Part shown: positions 25,471 to 35,733 of the stretch, piece after piece
Numbering within the stretch: the stretch's first letter is position 1
How the letters are laid out: every line of letters starts with the position of its first letter
Origin: JBGPTK01 sp963797765
GTDB taxonomy: Bacteria > Acidobacteriota > Terriglobia > Acidiferrales > UBA7541
NCBI GenBank assembly: GCA_963797765.1
Contig: CAWCQU010000002.1
Location: 806,001 to 870,000, forward strand
DNA length: 64,000 nt
Direction of reading: 5' to 3'
Notes under the pieces: model-generated
Databases searched by the model: none
Seen by the model: the letters and a program-made list of their open reading frames with translations, nothing else
What the model was told of the DNA's origin: nothing
Position numbers and translations under genes: made by a program

Positions 25471-28014
25471 TCAATATTCCACTAATATTTCCCAGCCGGA
25501 GGCGGCATCCGGAATCGTCAGGGTCACCGCCTTCCGCTGCGCGTCATATTTCCAATCAGAAACAGCTGTTCCGCCCGCGCGAATTAATTTTGGCTGCGCC
25601 GCAATCCCGAAGATCTCCAATCTCACATTGCTCCACCAAGGAACAAACGAACCTTCGCGCGCGCTGGCGGTAACCGTCAACGATTCTTCCTCCATCCGGC
25701 ACGAATACTTCACGCGCAAATAAGCGCCTTTTCGAAATGCGTAACTTTTTCCGTCATCCAGATACTCCGAGCCGCCGCAGTCTTTACCCGGATATACGCG
25801 CAGTTCGAGCGGCCCTTGCGGTTTCTCCTGCGTGTTTTGCACCACGGCCTGCTGCGGCAGAATCGCGCCGCCTCGCACATACAAAGGAAGCATGTCGAGC
25901 GCGGGTTGCACACTCAGCGCCTGACCCGCACCCAATTTCTGACCCGTCCAATAGTCATACCAGATGTCCTGTGCGCCACCCGGCAGCACCACCGGATAAG
26001 CGTCGATCCGTTCCATCAATTTCGGCGCCACCAGAATCTCCCGCCCCAGCAGGAATTCCTGATCGTTCGCATACAAGTCTTCCTCATCCGGATACTCCAA
26101 AAAAAGCGGGCGCATCACCGGCAATCCATCCCGCGACGCTTCTTCGAAGTTCGTATACAGATATGGCAACAGCCGGTACCGCAATTCAATGTAGCGCCGG
26201 CGAATTGCCTCCTGTTCCGGCCCATGCACCCATGGCTCCTGATCAGCCGTTCCTTTCTCCGTGTGGTTCCGGTAGATCGGATTCAGCGCGCCCAATTCCA
26301 TCCAGCGAGTCAGCAGGTCCGGAGTGGGGCTGCCGATGAACCCGCCGATATCGTCGCCCACAAACGCGAAGCCGGAGAGGCCAAGATTCAGCAGCGTGCG
26401 CACCGAAATCCGCATGTGATTCCACGAACTGGTGTTGTCCCCAGTCCACGTGGCGGCATAGCGTTGCGCACCTGCATACGCGGCTCGAGTCAGCACAAAC
26501 GGACGTTCGTCCGGCCGCAATTTCTGCAATCCTTCAAACGTGCCCCGCGCCATTTCCATTCCGTAGACGTTATGAAATTCGCGCTGGTCAATCGTTCTTC
26601 CATCCACGTGATCCACGGCATCCGCTCGCATCGTCTTCCCGGGTTGGTGGAATACCGCCGGCTCGTTCATATCGTTCCAAAATCCGCTCACGCCCATTTG
26701 CGACAGGCCCTGATAAAGGCCTCCCCACCATTTCCGGGTCGCCTCCCGCGCAAAATCCGGAAAAACCGAAACTTTGGGCCACACTTCGCCTTCGAAAAGC
26801 GCACCGTCTGGATTGTGAATGAAGGCATCCCCCGCGATTCCCTGGTCGTAGACCGGGTAGCCCGGGTCCTTTTTAATACCGGGATCGATGATCGTAACCA
26901 CCTTAAATCCTTGCTTGCCCAGATCGGCGATCATCCCTTCGAAATCCGGAAATTTATCGCGATCGATCGTGAAACTCCGGAAGCCATCCATGTAGTCGAT
27001 ATCCAGATAAATCACATCGGCGGGAATTTTCTTTTCACGAAACGTCCGCGCCAGTTCGCGAACACGCGTTTCCGGATAGTAGCTCCACCGGCTCTGCTGG
27101 TATCCCAGCGCCCAAAGCGGAGGCAACGGCATCCTCCCGGTCAAGTCCGCATATTCTTCCAGCACTTGCTTCGGTTGCGGACCGGCCAGGAAGTAATAAT
27201 TTAGCTCGCCGCCCTCCGCGCCAAAGGAATAAACGCCCGGCATTTCCTGGCCGAAGTCGAAGCTGCTGCGGTACGTGTTGTCGAAGCAAATCCCGTACGC
27301 CTCGCCCGGCTGCGCCGCAAGAAAAAATGGAATCGACTTATAAAGAGGATCGGAAGATTCTTGCCAGAAGTAATCGTCCGTATTCCAAAGCGTATAGGCA
27401 TGGCCGCGATGATCGAACGAGCCGGCCTTGTCTCCCAGTCCATAAAAGTGCTCTTTCTCCGGCAAGGTTTTCCAAACCCGGATTGGCGCGCCATCCCAAG
27501 CCATCGGGTGTCCCGGATCGTCTTGCGATAGAACATGCCCAGCGGAATCCACGAACGCGATACCCGGCGGAGACTTGCGAATGAGGACGGTGACGGACCC
27601 GGTAGCCAACTTCCAGCCGGATTCAGTTTCCTTCAGTGTCGCGGGAATCTGCCTTTCGCTGCCCTTCAAAACAGCCCAGGAAAAATCATCCGAAAATTTC
27701 CCATCCGGCGCCACGCGTACCCGCACGATCGAATCGCTGATCGCGGTGATTCGAATCAGCGTTGCTCCAGCCGCGAATTCCGCGCCATTCGGAATCGCAT
27801 GAGCCGCCGTCACCGCGCCAGGCGAGTGCCATTCCGCCGACGCCGGAACGCCTGCCGCCAACAAAACGATGCAAAAAAGGACACCAAGCCAGTGAAAATT
27901 TATTCCACGCCGCCCGGCTCCGGTAAAATCATCTGGGTCATTCACGGTTCGCTCCCGCTCAAGCTCGCTTTTGGCCGCAAGAATAGATTTCGGATGGTTC
28001 TGGGAATCATCCAT
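25471..28014 (-). CDS. Exported GH31 family alpha-glucosidase
   Basis: About 847 residues. A hydrophobic segment near residues 40-60 (WLGVLFCIVLLAAGVPASA) is the export signal, preceded by a long polar stretch, so the true start may be an internal GTG at TVNDPDD. The catalytic domain has the GH31 nucleophile motif GFWNDMNEP (about residue 445) and the acid/base Asp in FVGDDIGGF (about residue 555). An N-terminal beta-sandwich and C-terminal beta domains are also present. Expected to release glucose or xylose from alpha-linked oligosaccharides in the periplasm. Confidence 0.9.
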   Translation of the reverse strand: MDDSQNHPKSILAAKSELERERTVNDPDDFTGAGRRGINFHWLGVLFCIVLLAAGVPASAEWHSPGAVTAAHAIPNGAEFAAGATLIRITAISDSIVRVRVAPDGKFSDDFSWAVLKGSERQIPATLKETESGWKLATGSVTVLIRKSPPGIAFVDSAGHVLSQDDPGHPMAWDGAPIRVWKTLPEKEHFYGLGDKAGSFDHRGHAYTLWNTDDYFWQESSDPLYKSIPFFLAAQPGEAYGICFDNTYRSSFDFGQEMPGVYSFGAEGGELNYYFLAGPQPKQVLEEYADLTGRMPLPPLWALGYQQSRWSYYPETRVRELARTFREKKIPADVIYLDIDYMDGFRSFTIDRDKFPDFEGMIADLGKQGFKVVTIIDPGIKKDPGYPVYDQGIAGDAFIHNPDGALFEGEVWPKVSVFPDFAREATRKWWGGLYQGLSQMGVSGFWNDMNEPAVFHQPGKTMRADAVDHVDGRTIDQREFHNVYGMEMARGTFEGLQKLRPDERPFVLTRAAYAGAQRYAATWTGDNTSSWNHMRISVRTLLNLGLSGFAFVGDDIGGFIGSPTPDLLTRWMELGALNPIYRNHTEKGTADQEPWVHGPEQEAIRRRYIELRYRLLPYLYTNFEEASRDGLPVMRPLFLEYPDEEDLYANDQEFLLGREILVAPKLMERIDAYPVVLPGGAQDIWYDYWTGQKLGAGQALSVQPALDMLPLYVRGGAILPQQAVVQNTQEKPQGPLELRVYPGKDCGGSEYLDDGKSYAFRKGAYLRVKYSCRMEEESLTVTASAREGSFVPWWSNVRLEIFGIAAQPKLIRAGGTAVSDWKYDAQRKAVTLTIPDAASGWEILVEY

Positions 28015-28179
28015 GGATGGCCTGGCAGGATGTGTCCCGGGTCCGGGCGCGGCGGGTTCCTGCTCAAATGGATTGTATCAACAATTTCGATGATTCAGTT
28101 TTTGCTCCGGCTCCTATAATGAGCCGGATTTGACCCGCGGCAGGCGCGCGGATTCCAGGAACGCACGGAGAAGATAGCG

Positions 28180-29568
28180 ATGAAATCCATTCGGCTCCGG
28201 TTGTGCTTTGTGTTCCTCTTATTCTCAATAGCTGCCCTCCCGGCGCGCGCGCAATCTTCCACTCCATCGGTCTCCGACAGGGTCTCGCAACTCGAACAGC
28301 AAGTCGTCTCCGCGCAAAACTCCGCCGATAATTCCTGGATGCTGGTTAGCACGGCGTTGGTCCTGATGATGACCGGCCCCGGCCTCGCGCTTTTCTACGG
28401 CGGCTTGGTTCGCAAGAAAAACGTCCTGGCCACCATGATGCAAAGCTTCGCGATGATGGCCATCGTCTCGGTGGTCTGGGCCATCGTCGGCTACAGTCTT
28501 TGCTTCGCTCCCGGAAACCAGTTCATCGGCGGCTTCGGCCATCTGTTTCTGCGCGGAGTCGGCTCCGCGCCCGATCCGGATTACGCCGCCACGATTCCGC
28601 AACAAACCTTCATGCTGTATCAATTAATGTTCGCCATCATCACCCCCGCGTTGATCACTGGCGCGTTTGCCGAGCGCATGAAGTTCAGCGCCATGGCCCT
28701 GTTCACCACTCTGTGGTCTCTGATCATCTACGCGCCGATGGCGCACATGGTTTGGGGCAAGGGCGGCTTGCTCAATGCGTCGCTCGGTGGCCGGTTCCCC
28801 ACTCTCGATTTTGCCGGCGGCACCGTGGTGCACATCACTTCCGGAGTATCCGCGCTGGTCTGCGCACTCTATCTTGGCAAGCGCCTGGGTTATCCTCGCG
28901 AGCCCATGCCTCCGCACAGCGTTGTGCTCAGCTTTATCGGCGCCTGTCTGCTGTGGGTCGGATGGTTCGGATTTAACGCGGGCAGCGCTCTTTCCGCGGG
29001 GAGCCTGGCAACCAGTGCATTTGCCGCCACTCATTTCGGCGCCGCAGCAGCGACTCTCGGCTGGGTAATCGCGGAATGGATTCGCAACGGCAAGCCCAGC
29101 GCCCTCGGCGCAATTTCGGGAGCGGTGGCTGGCCTGGTAGCCATCACGCCCGCTGCGGGATTCGTTGGTCCCATGTCCGCAATCGCAATCGGCTTCATCG
29201 CCGGAATCGTCTGCTTCCTGATGGTCACGAAAGTGAAATCCTGGTTCGTTTACGATGATTCGCTCGACGCGTTCGGCGTCCATGGCGCAGGCGGCACCCT
29301 GGGCGCCCTGCTCACCGGAATTTTTGCCTTGAAAGTGGTTAATCCAATCTTCAAGGATGGCCCGGTTGGATTTCTCGATGGAAACAGTCACCAAATTCTG
29401 AACCAAATCGTCGGCATCGTGATTGCCTGGACTCTGGCGATCGTGGGCAGCTTGATCTTGCTCAAAATTGTCGATGTACTGGTAGGCTTGCGCGTCTCGC
29501 AAGAGGATGAAGTGGAAGGCTTGGACCTTTCGCAACACGGCGAAGAAGGATATAACCTAGAAGCGTGA
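28180..29568 (+). CDS. amtB: Ammonium transporter AmtB
   Basis: 462 residues. Cleavable signal peptide (MKSIRLRLCFVFLLFSIAAL, then PARA), then eleven membrane segments. The twin His pair of the conduction pore is visible in VVHITSGVSAL and DAFGVHGAGG; the family signature LWVGWFGFNAGSALSAG is intact. Trimeric channel for NH4+/NH3. GGAGA precedes the ATG. Followed by a PII gene and glnD, the standard partners that gate and sense it. Confidence 0.95.
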   Translation: MKSIRLRLCFVFLLFSIAALPARAQSSTPSVSDRVSQLEQQVVSAQNSADNSWMLVSTALVLMMTGPGLALFYGGLVRKKNVLATMMQSFAMMAIVSVVWAIVGYSLCFAPGNQFIGGFGHLFLRGVGSAPDPDYAATIPQQTFMLYQLMFAIITPALITGAFAERMKFSAMALFTTLWSLIIYAPMAHMVWGKGGLLNASLGGRFPTLDFAGGTVVHITSGVSALVCALYLGKRLGYPREPMPPHSVVLSFIGACLLWVGWFGFNAGSALSAGSLATSAFAATHFGAAAATLGWVIAEWIRNGKPSALGAISGAVAGLVAITPAAGFVGPMSAIAIGFIAGIVCFLMVTKVKSWFVYDDSLDAFGVHGAGGTLGALLTGIFALKVVNPIFKDGPVGFLDGNSHQILNQIVGIVIAWTLAIVGSLILLKIVDVLVGLRVSQEDEVEGLDLSQHGEEGYNLEA

Positions 29569-29613
29569 GCGGGCCCGGCTCTATTGTTTAGAAGTTAATT
29601 TATCTGGTTTTAG

Positions 29614-29675
29614 GGGGTCGGAGCTTCAGCTCCGGCATCAAATCGCGCCGAAATCTTGGGCTTCAGCCCCTGAAG
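29614..29675. repeat. REP-like palindromic unit, copy 1
   Basis: Two hairpins in tandem: CGGAGC-TTCA-GCTCCG and GGGC-TTCA-GCCC, the second also able to pair as CTTCAG-CCC-CTGAAG. The first 21 bp are identical to 55106-55126, and the second hairpin plus the following TGAAG recurs there at 55148-55165 with one change. Sits between amtB and the PII gene. Confidence 0.75.
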
Positions 29676-29772
29676 GCGAGATGTGAGACCCGCCAGACCA
29701 TTGATGAGAAGATTCTTGGGAACTCCCGGCGCGTCATATCTTGTGATCGATTCTGCGGAAGGATAAATTGCT

Positions 29773-30111
29773 ATGACAAAGCTCGAAGCGATCATCCAGC
29801 CTTCCCGGTTTGAATCCGTCAAGGACGCTCTGCGCGAAATCGGCGTCGAGGGCATGTCCGTTTCCGACGTGCGCGGCCACGGCCGCCAGAAGGGTCACAC
29901 CGAAGTCTATCGCGGCCGTGAATACAACGTCGACCTGATCCCCAAAATCAAAATTGAAATGGTCCTGCCGGACAACATGATCGACGGCGCCGTTCAGGCC
30001 ATTCTGAGGTCCGCCAAAACCGGGAAAATCGGCGACGGTAAAATCTTCCTTTCGAAAGTGGACGAGGCGATCCGCATCCGCAACGAAGAACGCGGCGAAA
30101 CGGCACTGTAA
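29773..30111 (+). CDS. glnB: PII nitrogen regulatory protein (GlnB/GlnK)
   Basis: 112 residues. The T-loop GRQKGHTEVYRGREYNVDL carries the uridylylation Tyr at position 51; the B- and C-loop motifs TGKIGDGKIF and the C-terminal IRIRNEERGE are typical. Senses 2-oxoglutarate and ATP/ADP and regulates AmtB and glutamine synthetase. Located 204 bp after amtB and 114 bp before glnD, the enzyme that would modify Tyr51. By context it could equally be named glnK. Confidence 0.95.
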   Translation: MTKLEAIIQPSRFESVKDALREIGVEGMSVSDVRGHGRQKGHTEVYRGREYNVDLIPKIKIEMVLPDNMIDGAVQAILRSAKTGKIGDGKIFLSKVDEAIRIRNEERGETAL

Positions 30112-30225
30112 AGCCAATTCCCAAAATAGCTGGCCATGTCATCCTGCTATTTCCTTTTCGAAAGCACGATTGATTCCCGGCCCGTTCGCCGCCCACAATT
30201 CGCGCTAAACTGATTCAACGCGCCC

Positions 30226-32862
30226 ATGCCACTCCTCTCTCTTTCCGCCCTTCGCGATGCCTATGCAAAAGAAACGGAAAAGCTCGGCGAAACTTTTAAG
30301 TTCGCGCGTGACGGGGCCGCATACTTACTCGATCGCACAAAACTGGTTGATTCGCTGGTTTGCGAACTCTACCGCGATTTGCTATCGAGCGATCCAAACG
30401 CTCCGGATAATTTCTGCGCCGTGGCCCTCGGCGGTTACGGCCGCAAAGCGCTCTTCCCGCATTCCGATGTCGATATTCTCTATCTATGTGCAAACGCCAC
30501 GGTGGCGGCGGCCACCAGGGAATCCGTCGCCGCAATTTCACAGGCTCTTTGGGATATTCGTCTCCGCGTCAGCCCCTCCACACGCACGCTTGAAGAGTGC
30601 GAGGAATTCAACGACGATAATCCCGAATTCACGATTTCACTTCTCGATTCCCGCTACCTTGCCGGCGATCGGCAACTTTTCGCGCGGCTTTCCCGCAAGG
30701 TCATCCCCGAGCTAGTGGCCCGCGAGCGCCAGCCGCTGGTTCGCAATCTGGCTGAACTCACCCGCAAACGCCACGCCAAGCACGGCAACACGATTTTTCA
30801 TCTCGAGCCCAATTTAAAAGAAGCTCCCGGCGGCCTCCGCGATTATCACGTCGCCTGCTGGCTCACTCAGATTGCAGGGCTAAACGAAGACGGCCGTCCC
30901 CAATCGGATGACGGCTCGCGCCAACACTCCCTTGAAGGACCGTACGTCCGCGCATTCCAATTCCTTTCCGCGGCCCGCTGCTTTTTGCATCTCCGCCAGG
31001 GCCGCGACGATAATGTCCTTTCCTACGAAGTGCAAGCCGAGGCTGCCGCCACGGGCATTGGCAGTCCGCCCGGAGTTCAATTTTCTCCCGCTGATTGGAT
31101 GCGCGATTATTTCCGCCATGCGCGCTCCATTTTCAATTTAACGAATCAAATGCTCGACGAAGTTCAGTCCGCGCGTTCCTCGCTTTACGAATTCTTCGAG
31201 GACTGGCGATCGCGCCTCTCCAACGATGATTTTTCTGTCTTTCGCGGCAGAATCTTTATCCGTCAGCCCGCAGCTCTTGCGGACTTGAAAAACCTTCTCC
31301 GCCTCTTTGAATTCCGCGCGCATCACGGCCTGCCATTCAGCCCGGAAGCGGAACGCCAGATCCACGAAGCGCTCGAAAGAATCAAAAACGAAGACTTGGA
31401 ATCTCCGCAGCTTTGGCAATGGTTCCGGCCGATTCTGATTCAGCCCCGAGCTGCCGATGCCCTGCGCGATCTGAATCGCCTGGGCGTGCTCGGTATTCTC
31501 TTTCCGCAATTTCGTTGTATCGATTCGCTCGTTGTCCGCGACTTCTACCATCGCTATACCGTCGACGAGCATTCCTTCCAAACCATCGACAATCTGCAGC
31601 GCCTCCGCGAGCCCGGAAGCAACTGGGAGCGTAAGTTCGCGGAAATCCTCGGCGAACTCGAACAGCCGGAACTCCTTTTCCTGGGGCTCTTATTCCACGA
31701 TGTTGGCAAGGGGATGCCCGTGGAAAGCCATGTCCAAGGAAGCTTGCAGGCCGTCGAGGATATCTTCGCGCAGCTTCGTCTCGATCCCGCCGATTCCGAA
31801 ATCGTGCGCTATTTAATTGCCAGCCATCTCGAAATGTCAGCCACGCTTCTTCGCCGCGATATTTTCGACCCCGAAACGATCCGGTCGTTCGCGAAAAAAG
31901 TGGGCTCTCCGGAGCGATTGAAATTGCTCTGCCTCTTCACTTACGCCGACATCAAAGCCGTCAATCCCGAAGCTCTCACTCCGTGGAAATCGGAAATGCT
32001 ATGGCAGCTTTACGCCGGCACTTCGAATGATCTGAATCGCAGCGTGGATGAGGAGCGTTTCCACGCTGGCGCCGGAGAAACTTCCACAGAAGTTCACAGC
32101 CTCCAACAGGTGCTCGCCTTCGCGCCGCCGAAGACTACCATCGAAGATCTCTCCGGCTTTTTGAAAGGATTCCCCAGGCGTTATTTGCTCACGCGCCCGC
32201 CGCAAGCGATTGCTTCACACTTTCAAATGATGCGCAATCTTCAGCGCAATCCGGTCCAGCTTCAACTCAGCGAACGCGGCCACTTCCACGAATTGCTGGT
32301 GATGGCCGAGGACCGCCCTTCGCTTTTCGCCACCATCGCCGGTACGCTGTCCGCTCTGGGAATGAATATCGTGAAAGCGGAGGCATTTTCAAACGACGCC
32401 GCCATCGTGCTCGATTCCATTTATTTCGTCGATCTTTTCCACACCCTGGAACTGAATCCTTCGGAGATTGAGGCCTTTAAGAAAAAGGTGTCCGGTGTTC
32501 TCACGGAAAAGATCAGCCTGGAAAGACTGCTGCAAGGCCGTGCCAGCCCCCGAGCACTGCCACCCCCCAAAGTGCGCTTCGAAACCCAATTGCGGTTCCA
32601 TGATTCGAGTTCGTCTCACAGCTCTCTCCTCGAATTGGTCGCCACGGATCGTCCCGGCCTGCTCTACGATGTCAGTTCCACCCTGGCTGAGCTCGGCTGT
32701 AACATCGAAATCGCCTTGATCGATACGGAGGGGCAAAAAGTGATCGACGTTTTTTACCTCACTTCCCGCGGGGCCAAACTCGATCCTTCGCTGCAATCCA
32801 CCTTGCGGGAATCGCTTCTTCGAAAGATCTCCGCCGCCGAAACGCTGTTGTGGGGCGGCTGA
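30226..32862 (+). CDS. glnD: [Protein-PII] uridylyltransferase / uridylyl-removing enzyme GlnD
   Basis: 878 residues with all four modules: nucleotidyltransferase (GGYGRKALFPHSDVDILYL, residues 70-90), helical region, HD hydrolase (FHDVGKG, near residue 489) and two C-terminal ACT domains (AEDRPSLFATIAGTL near 690, ATDRPGLLYDVSSTL near 802). Glutamine bound at the ACT domains switches between uridylylating and de-uridylylating PII. Immediately downstream of its substrate gene. Confidence 0.95.
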   Translation: MPLLSLSALRDAYAKETEKLGETFKFARDGAAYLLDRTKLVDSLVCELYRDLLSSDPNAPDNFCAVALGGYGRKALFPHSDVDILYLCANATVAAATRESVAAISQALWDIRLRVSPSTRTLEECEEFNDDNPEFTISLLDSRYLAGDRQLFARLSRKVIPELVARERQPLVRNLAELTRKRHAKHGNTIFHLEPNLKEAPGGLRDYHVACWLTQIAGLNEDGRPQSDDGSRQHSLEGPYVRAFQFLSAARCFLHLRQGRDDNVLSYEVQAEAAATGIGSPPGVQFSPADWMRDYFRHARSIFNLTNQMLDEVQSARSSLYEFFEDWRSRLSNDDFSVFRGRIFIRQPAALADLKNLLRLFEFRAHHGLPFSPEAERQIHEALERIKNEDLESPQLWQWFRPILIQPRAADALRDLNRLGVLGILFPQFRCIDSLVVRDFYHRYTVDEHSFQTIDNLQRLREPGSNWERKFAEILGELEQPELLFLGLLFHDVGKGMPVESHVQGSLQAVEDIFAQLRLDPADSEIVRYLIASHLEMSATLLRRDIFDPETIRSFAKKVGSPERLKLLCLFTYADIKAVNPEALTPWKSEMLWQLYAGTSNDLNRSVDEERFHAGAGETSTEVHSLQQVLAFAPPKTTIEDLSGFLKGFPRRYLLTRPPQAIASHFQMMRNLQRNPVQLQLSERGHFHELLVMAEDRPSLFATIAGTLSALGMNIVKAEAFSNDAAIVLDSIYFVDLFHTLELNPSEIEAFKKKVSGVLTEKISLERLLQGRASPRALPPPKVRFETQLRFHDSSSSHSSLLELVATDRPGLLYDVSSTLAELGCNIEIALIDTEGQKVIDVFYLTSRGAKLDPSLQSTLRESLLRKISAAETLLWGG

Positions 32863-32977
32863 AACCTCCATACTCCGCCACTTCGCATTTCCTGCCGCGG
32901 AATGTTTTCCTTCTCCCTTTCGCCTATAATTATTTTTTGCTTTCGATTGGCCGGGCACCGCCACGGAGGTTCCTTCA

Positions 32978-33883
32978 ATGTCAGAAACTATCGGCTTCAT
33001 CGGCCTGGGAAACATGGGCGCCGGCATCGCCATGTCTCTGATTCGCGCCGGCCACAAATTGCGCGTTTACAATCGCACTGCGTCCAAAGCATCTCCGCTC
33101 GTCGCCCTGGGAGCCACTCTCGTTGCACGCCCCAGCGAAGTAGCCGAGCGGGGTGGCATCGTCATCACCATGCTCTCCGACGATGCCGCGCAAGAAGAAA
33201 TCGCCATCCGCGATGGCGCTTTCCTCAAAACCCTCAGCCCAGGCGGAATTCACATCTCAATGGGTACCCTTTCTCCCGCGCTCGCGCGCCGGTCAGCCGC
33301 ACACCACGCCGGGCAAAATGTCGGCTACGTCTCCGCTCCTGTTTTCGGACGTCCGGAAGCCGCTGCTGCCGCGAAACTCTGGGTATGTGTTTCCGGCGAA
33401 GCCACCGCGAAAAAGAGGGTGCATCCAATTCTTTCCACCATCAGCCAGAACGTTTTCGATTTTGGCGATGAGCCCAGCGCCGCCAATGTCGTCAAGCTGT
33501 GTGGGAATTTCATGCTCTTTGCAGCCGTGGAAGCCATGGCGGAAGCCGCGGTGCTCGCGGATAAGAACGGCGTCAATCGAAGAGACATGCTCAACATGCT
33601 CACGCAGACTATGTTCGCTTGTCCCGTCTATCAAGGCTACGGCCAGCGCCTGAGCGACCAGAAGTACGATGTCGCCGGTTTCCGTCTTTCACTCGCTCTG
33701 AAAGACATTAACCTCGCCCTCGACACCGCCGAATCAAGCGCCGTTCCGATGCCTCTTGCCAGCCTGCTCCACGACCGCTGGCTTTCCGCCGTCGCCAACG
33801 GCCGCGAAAATATGGACGCCACCGCCGCCGCTCTGAACGTCGCCGAAGCTGCCGGAATAAAAACGAAAGTTGTGGCAACCTGA
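32978..33883 (+). CDS. NAD(P)-dependent beta-hydroxyacid dehydrogenase
   Basis: 301 residues of the 3-hydroxyisobutyrate dehydrogenase / tartronate semialdehyde reductase / GLYR family. The Rossmann motif GFIGLGNMGAGIAMSL is at the N-terminus. The catalytic Lys and Asn lie in VVKLCGNFML (near residue 172). The substrate-binding segment that normally reads DAPVSGG is here SAPVFGRPEAA, which departs from classic hydroxyisobutyrate dehydrogenases, so the substrate is open. GGAGGT precedes the ATG. Confidence 0.87.
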   Translation: MSETIGFIGLGNMGAGIAMSLIRAGHKLRVYNRTASKASPLVALGATLVARPSEVAERGGIVITMLSDDAAQEEIAIRDGAFLKTLSPGGIHISMGTLSPALARRSAAHHAGQNVGYVSAPVFGRPEAAAAAKLWVCVSGEATAKKRVHPILSTISQNVFDFGDEPSAANVVKLCGNFMLFAAVEAMAEAAVLADKNGVNRRDMLNMLTQTMFACPVYQGYGQRLSDQKYDVAGFRLSLALKDINLALDTAESSAVPMPLASLLHDRWLSAVANGRENMDATAAALNVAEAAGIKTKVVAT

Positions 33884-34088
33884 TATCGAAAGTGGCTTTG
33901 GGGGTTTCGAATTACGGTAATCAAGTACGCCTCCGTTCTTCTCTGCGCCTCTGCGGTAAATACGCCTTTGCGTTGGCCCCGGTTTCGACCCACACACACA
34001 CGCCGCGCGAAGCTTGAAATTGCGGTATGCTCCGGCGCGCGGTTGTGCGTCGTACCGGCATAACGTCGGCCGGATCGGGAGGCACGCG

Positions 34089-35723
34089 ATGAAAATGGAA
34101 TCTTCGCAAAATCCGATATATGGGAATGTTGGAATGGCAAGAGCGCGAGCGGCCTTGCCCATGCTCGTCTTCCTGATCACGGCGCTGGCAATTTCGGTCG
34201 TGGCGCAGCAGGCGCCAAACCTCGAAAAATTGAAGCAAGAAGCCGTCGCGGCCGTGGATCTGCGCCAGACACTGACGCAGCAAATGGTGGACGAAATCTT
34301 CAGCTACAGCGAATTGGGCTTTCAGGAATTCGAGACCTCCCGCTACGTCACCGGAATTCTCGAGAAAAACGGGTTCCACGTGGAACGCGGCGTGGCCGGA
34401 ATTCCCACTGCCTGGGTCGCCACCTATGGTTCCGGAAAACCGGTGATCGCTTTCATTTCCGATCTCGACTGCATCCCGCGCGCCTCGCAAAAACCAGGTG
34501 TCGCCTACCACGATCCCATCGTCGACGGCGCCCCCGGCCACGGCGAAGGACACAATTCCGGTTCCGCCGTCAACGTCACCGCCGCGCTGGTCCTGAAAGA
34601 TTTGATGGAGAAATATAAAATCGCGGGTACCTTAAAAGTATTTCCCGGAGTAGCCGAGGAAATTTCCGGCAGCAAGCCCTATTACATTCGCGCCGGATTA
34701 TTCCGCGATGTGGAAATCGTTCTCGGCGCGCACGTGGGTGATCAACTCAGCACCAGTTACGGCCAGCCCGAATTCAGCAGCGGTATGGTTTCCGTGGAAT
34801 ATTTTTTTCATGGCAAGGCCGCTCACGCGGCGTTCGCTCCCTGGAACGGACGAAGCGCGCTCGACGCAGTCGAACTGATGGACATCGGCTGGAATTTCCG
34901 CCGCGAACATCTGCGTGTGCAACAGCGCTCGCACAGCGTAATTCCCAACGGCGGCGATCAGCCCAATGTCGTTCCCTCGGAAGCCGCCGATTGGTATTAC
35001 TTCCGCGAGCTCGATTATCCGCATATCAAGGAACTCTACGCGCTCGGCAACACCATGGCGGATGCCGCCGCCATGATGACCGGCACCACCGTCGATCACA
35101 AATTGCTCGGCGCGTCTTGGCCCATGCACTTCAACAAAGTGATCGCCGAAGTCCAGCAGAAAAATATCGAAATGGTGGGCATGCCGCAATGGAGTGACGC
35201 CGACGAAACGCTTGCTCGCGCGCTTCAAAAGGATATTGGCGCCAAGGTCGAAGGCCTCGAAACGAAAGTGGGTTCGCTCGCTCCGCCTCCTCCTGTGCAG
35301 GGAGGCTATTCCGACGATATCGGCGACATCACCTGGAACGTTCCCACCGTCTATCTCCGCTATCCCGCGAATATTCCCAACCTGCCGGGGCATAGCTGGC
35401 CAAACGCCGTAGCGATGGCCACGCCGATTGCTCACAAGGGGTCAACCGCCGGCGCGAAAGTGCAGGCTATGACCGCACTCGACTTTCTCCTTCAGCCACA
35501 GCTCATCCAGCAGGCCTGGGCCTACTTCCGCGACGTGCAAACCAAAGACATCAAGTACCAGCCATTCATCGCTGCGGACGACCAGCCCACCATCGAATTC
35601 AACAAGGCAACGATGGAAAAATTCCGTCCTCAGCTCCAGAAGTATTATTACGATCCTTCGCGCTATAAAACCTATCTCGAACAACTCGGCATTCAATATC
35701 CCACTGTGAAGCAACAGCCCTGA
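34089..35723 (+). CDS. Exported M20 family amidohydrolase (AbgB-like)
   Basis: 544 residues. A hydrophobic export segment (LPMLVFLITALAISVVAQQA) follows a 20-residue polar leader. The M20D-type core shows DEIFSYSELGFQEFETS, the metal-site region GHGEGHNSGSAVNV, VAEEISGSKPYYIRAG with the catalytic Glu, and NVVPSEAADWYYFRELD. Resembles aminobenzoyl-glutamate hydrolase and related aminoacylases, here secreted. GGGAGG precedes ATG 34089. The next gene, a permease, starts 10 bp downstream, hinting at joint uptake of a cleavage product. Confidence 0.85.
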   Translation: MKMESSQNPIYGNVGMARARAALPMLVFLITALAISVVAQQAPNLEKLKQEAVAAVDLRQTLTQQMVDEIFSYSELGFQEFETSRYVTGILEKNGFHVERGVAGIPTAWVATYGSGKPVIAFISDLDCIPRASQKPGVAYHDPIVDGAPGHGEGHNSGSAVNVTAALVLKDLMEKYKIAGTLKVFPGVAEEISGSKPYYIRAGLFRDVEIVLGAHVGDQLSTSYGQPEFSSGMVSVEYFFHGKAAHAAFAPWNGRSALDAVELMDIGWNFRREHLRVQQRSHSVIPNGGDQPNVVPSEAADWYYFRELDYPHIKELYALGNTMADAAAMMTGTTVDHKLLGASWPMHFNKVIAEVQQKNIEMVGMPQWSDADETLARALQKDIGAKVEGLETKVGSLAPPPPVQGGYSDDIGDITWNVPTVYLRYPANIPNLPGHSWPNAVAMATPIAHKGSTAGAKVQAMTALDFLLQPQLIQQAWAYFRDVQTKDIKYQPFIAADDQPTIEFNKATMEKFRPQLQKYYYDPSRYKTYLEQLGIQYPTVKQQP

Positions 35724-35733
35724 GTCCTTCGCG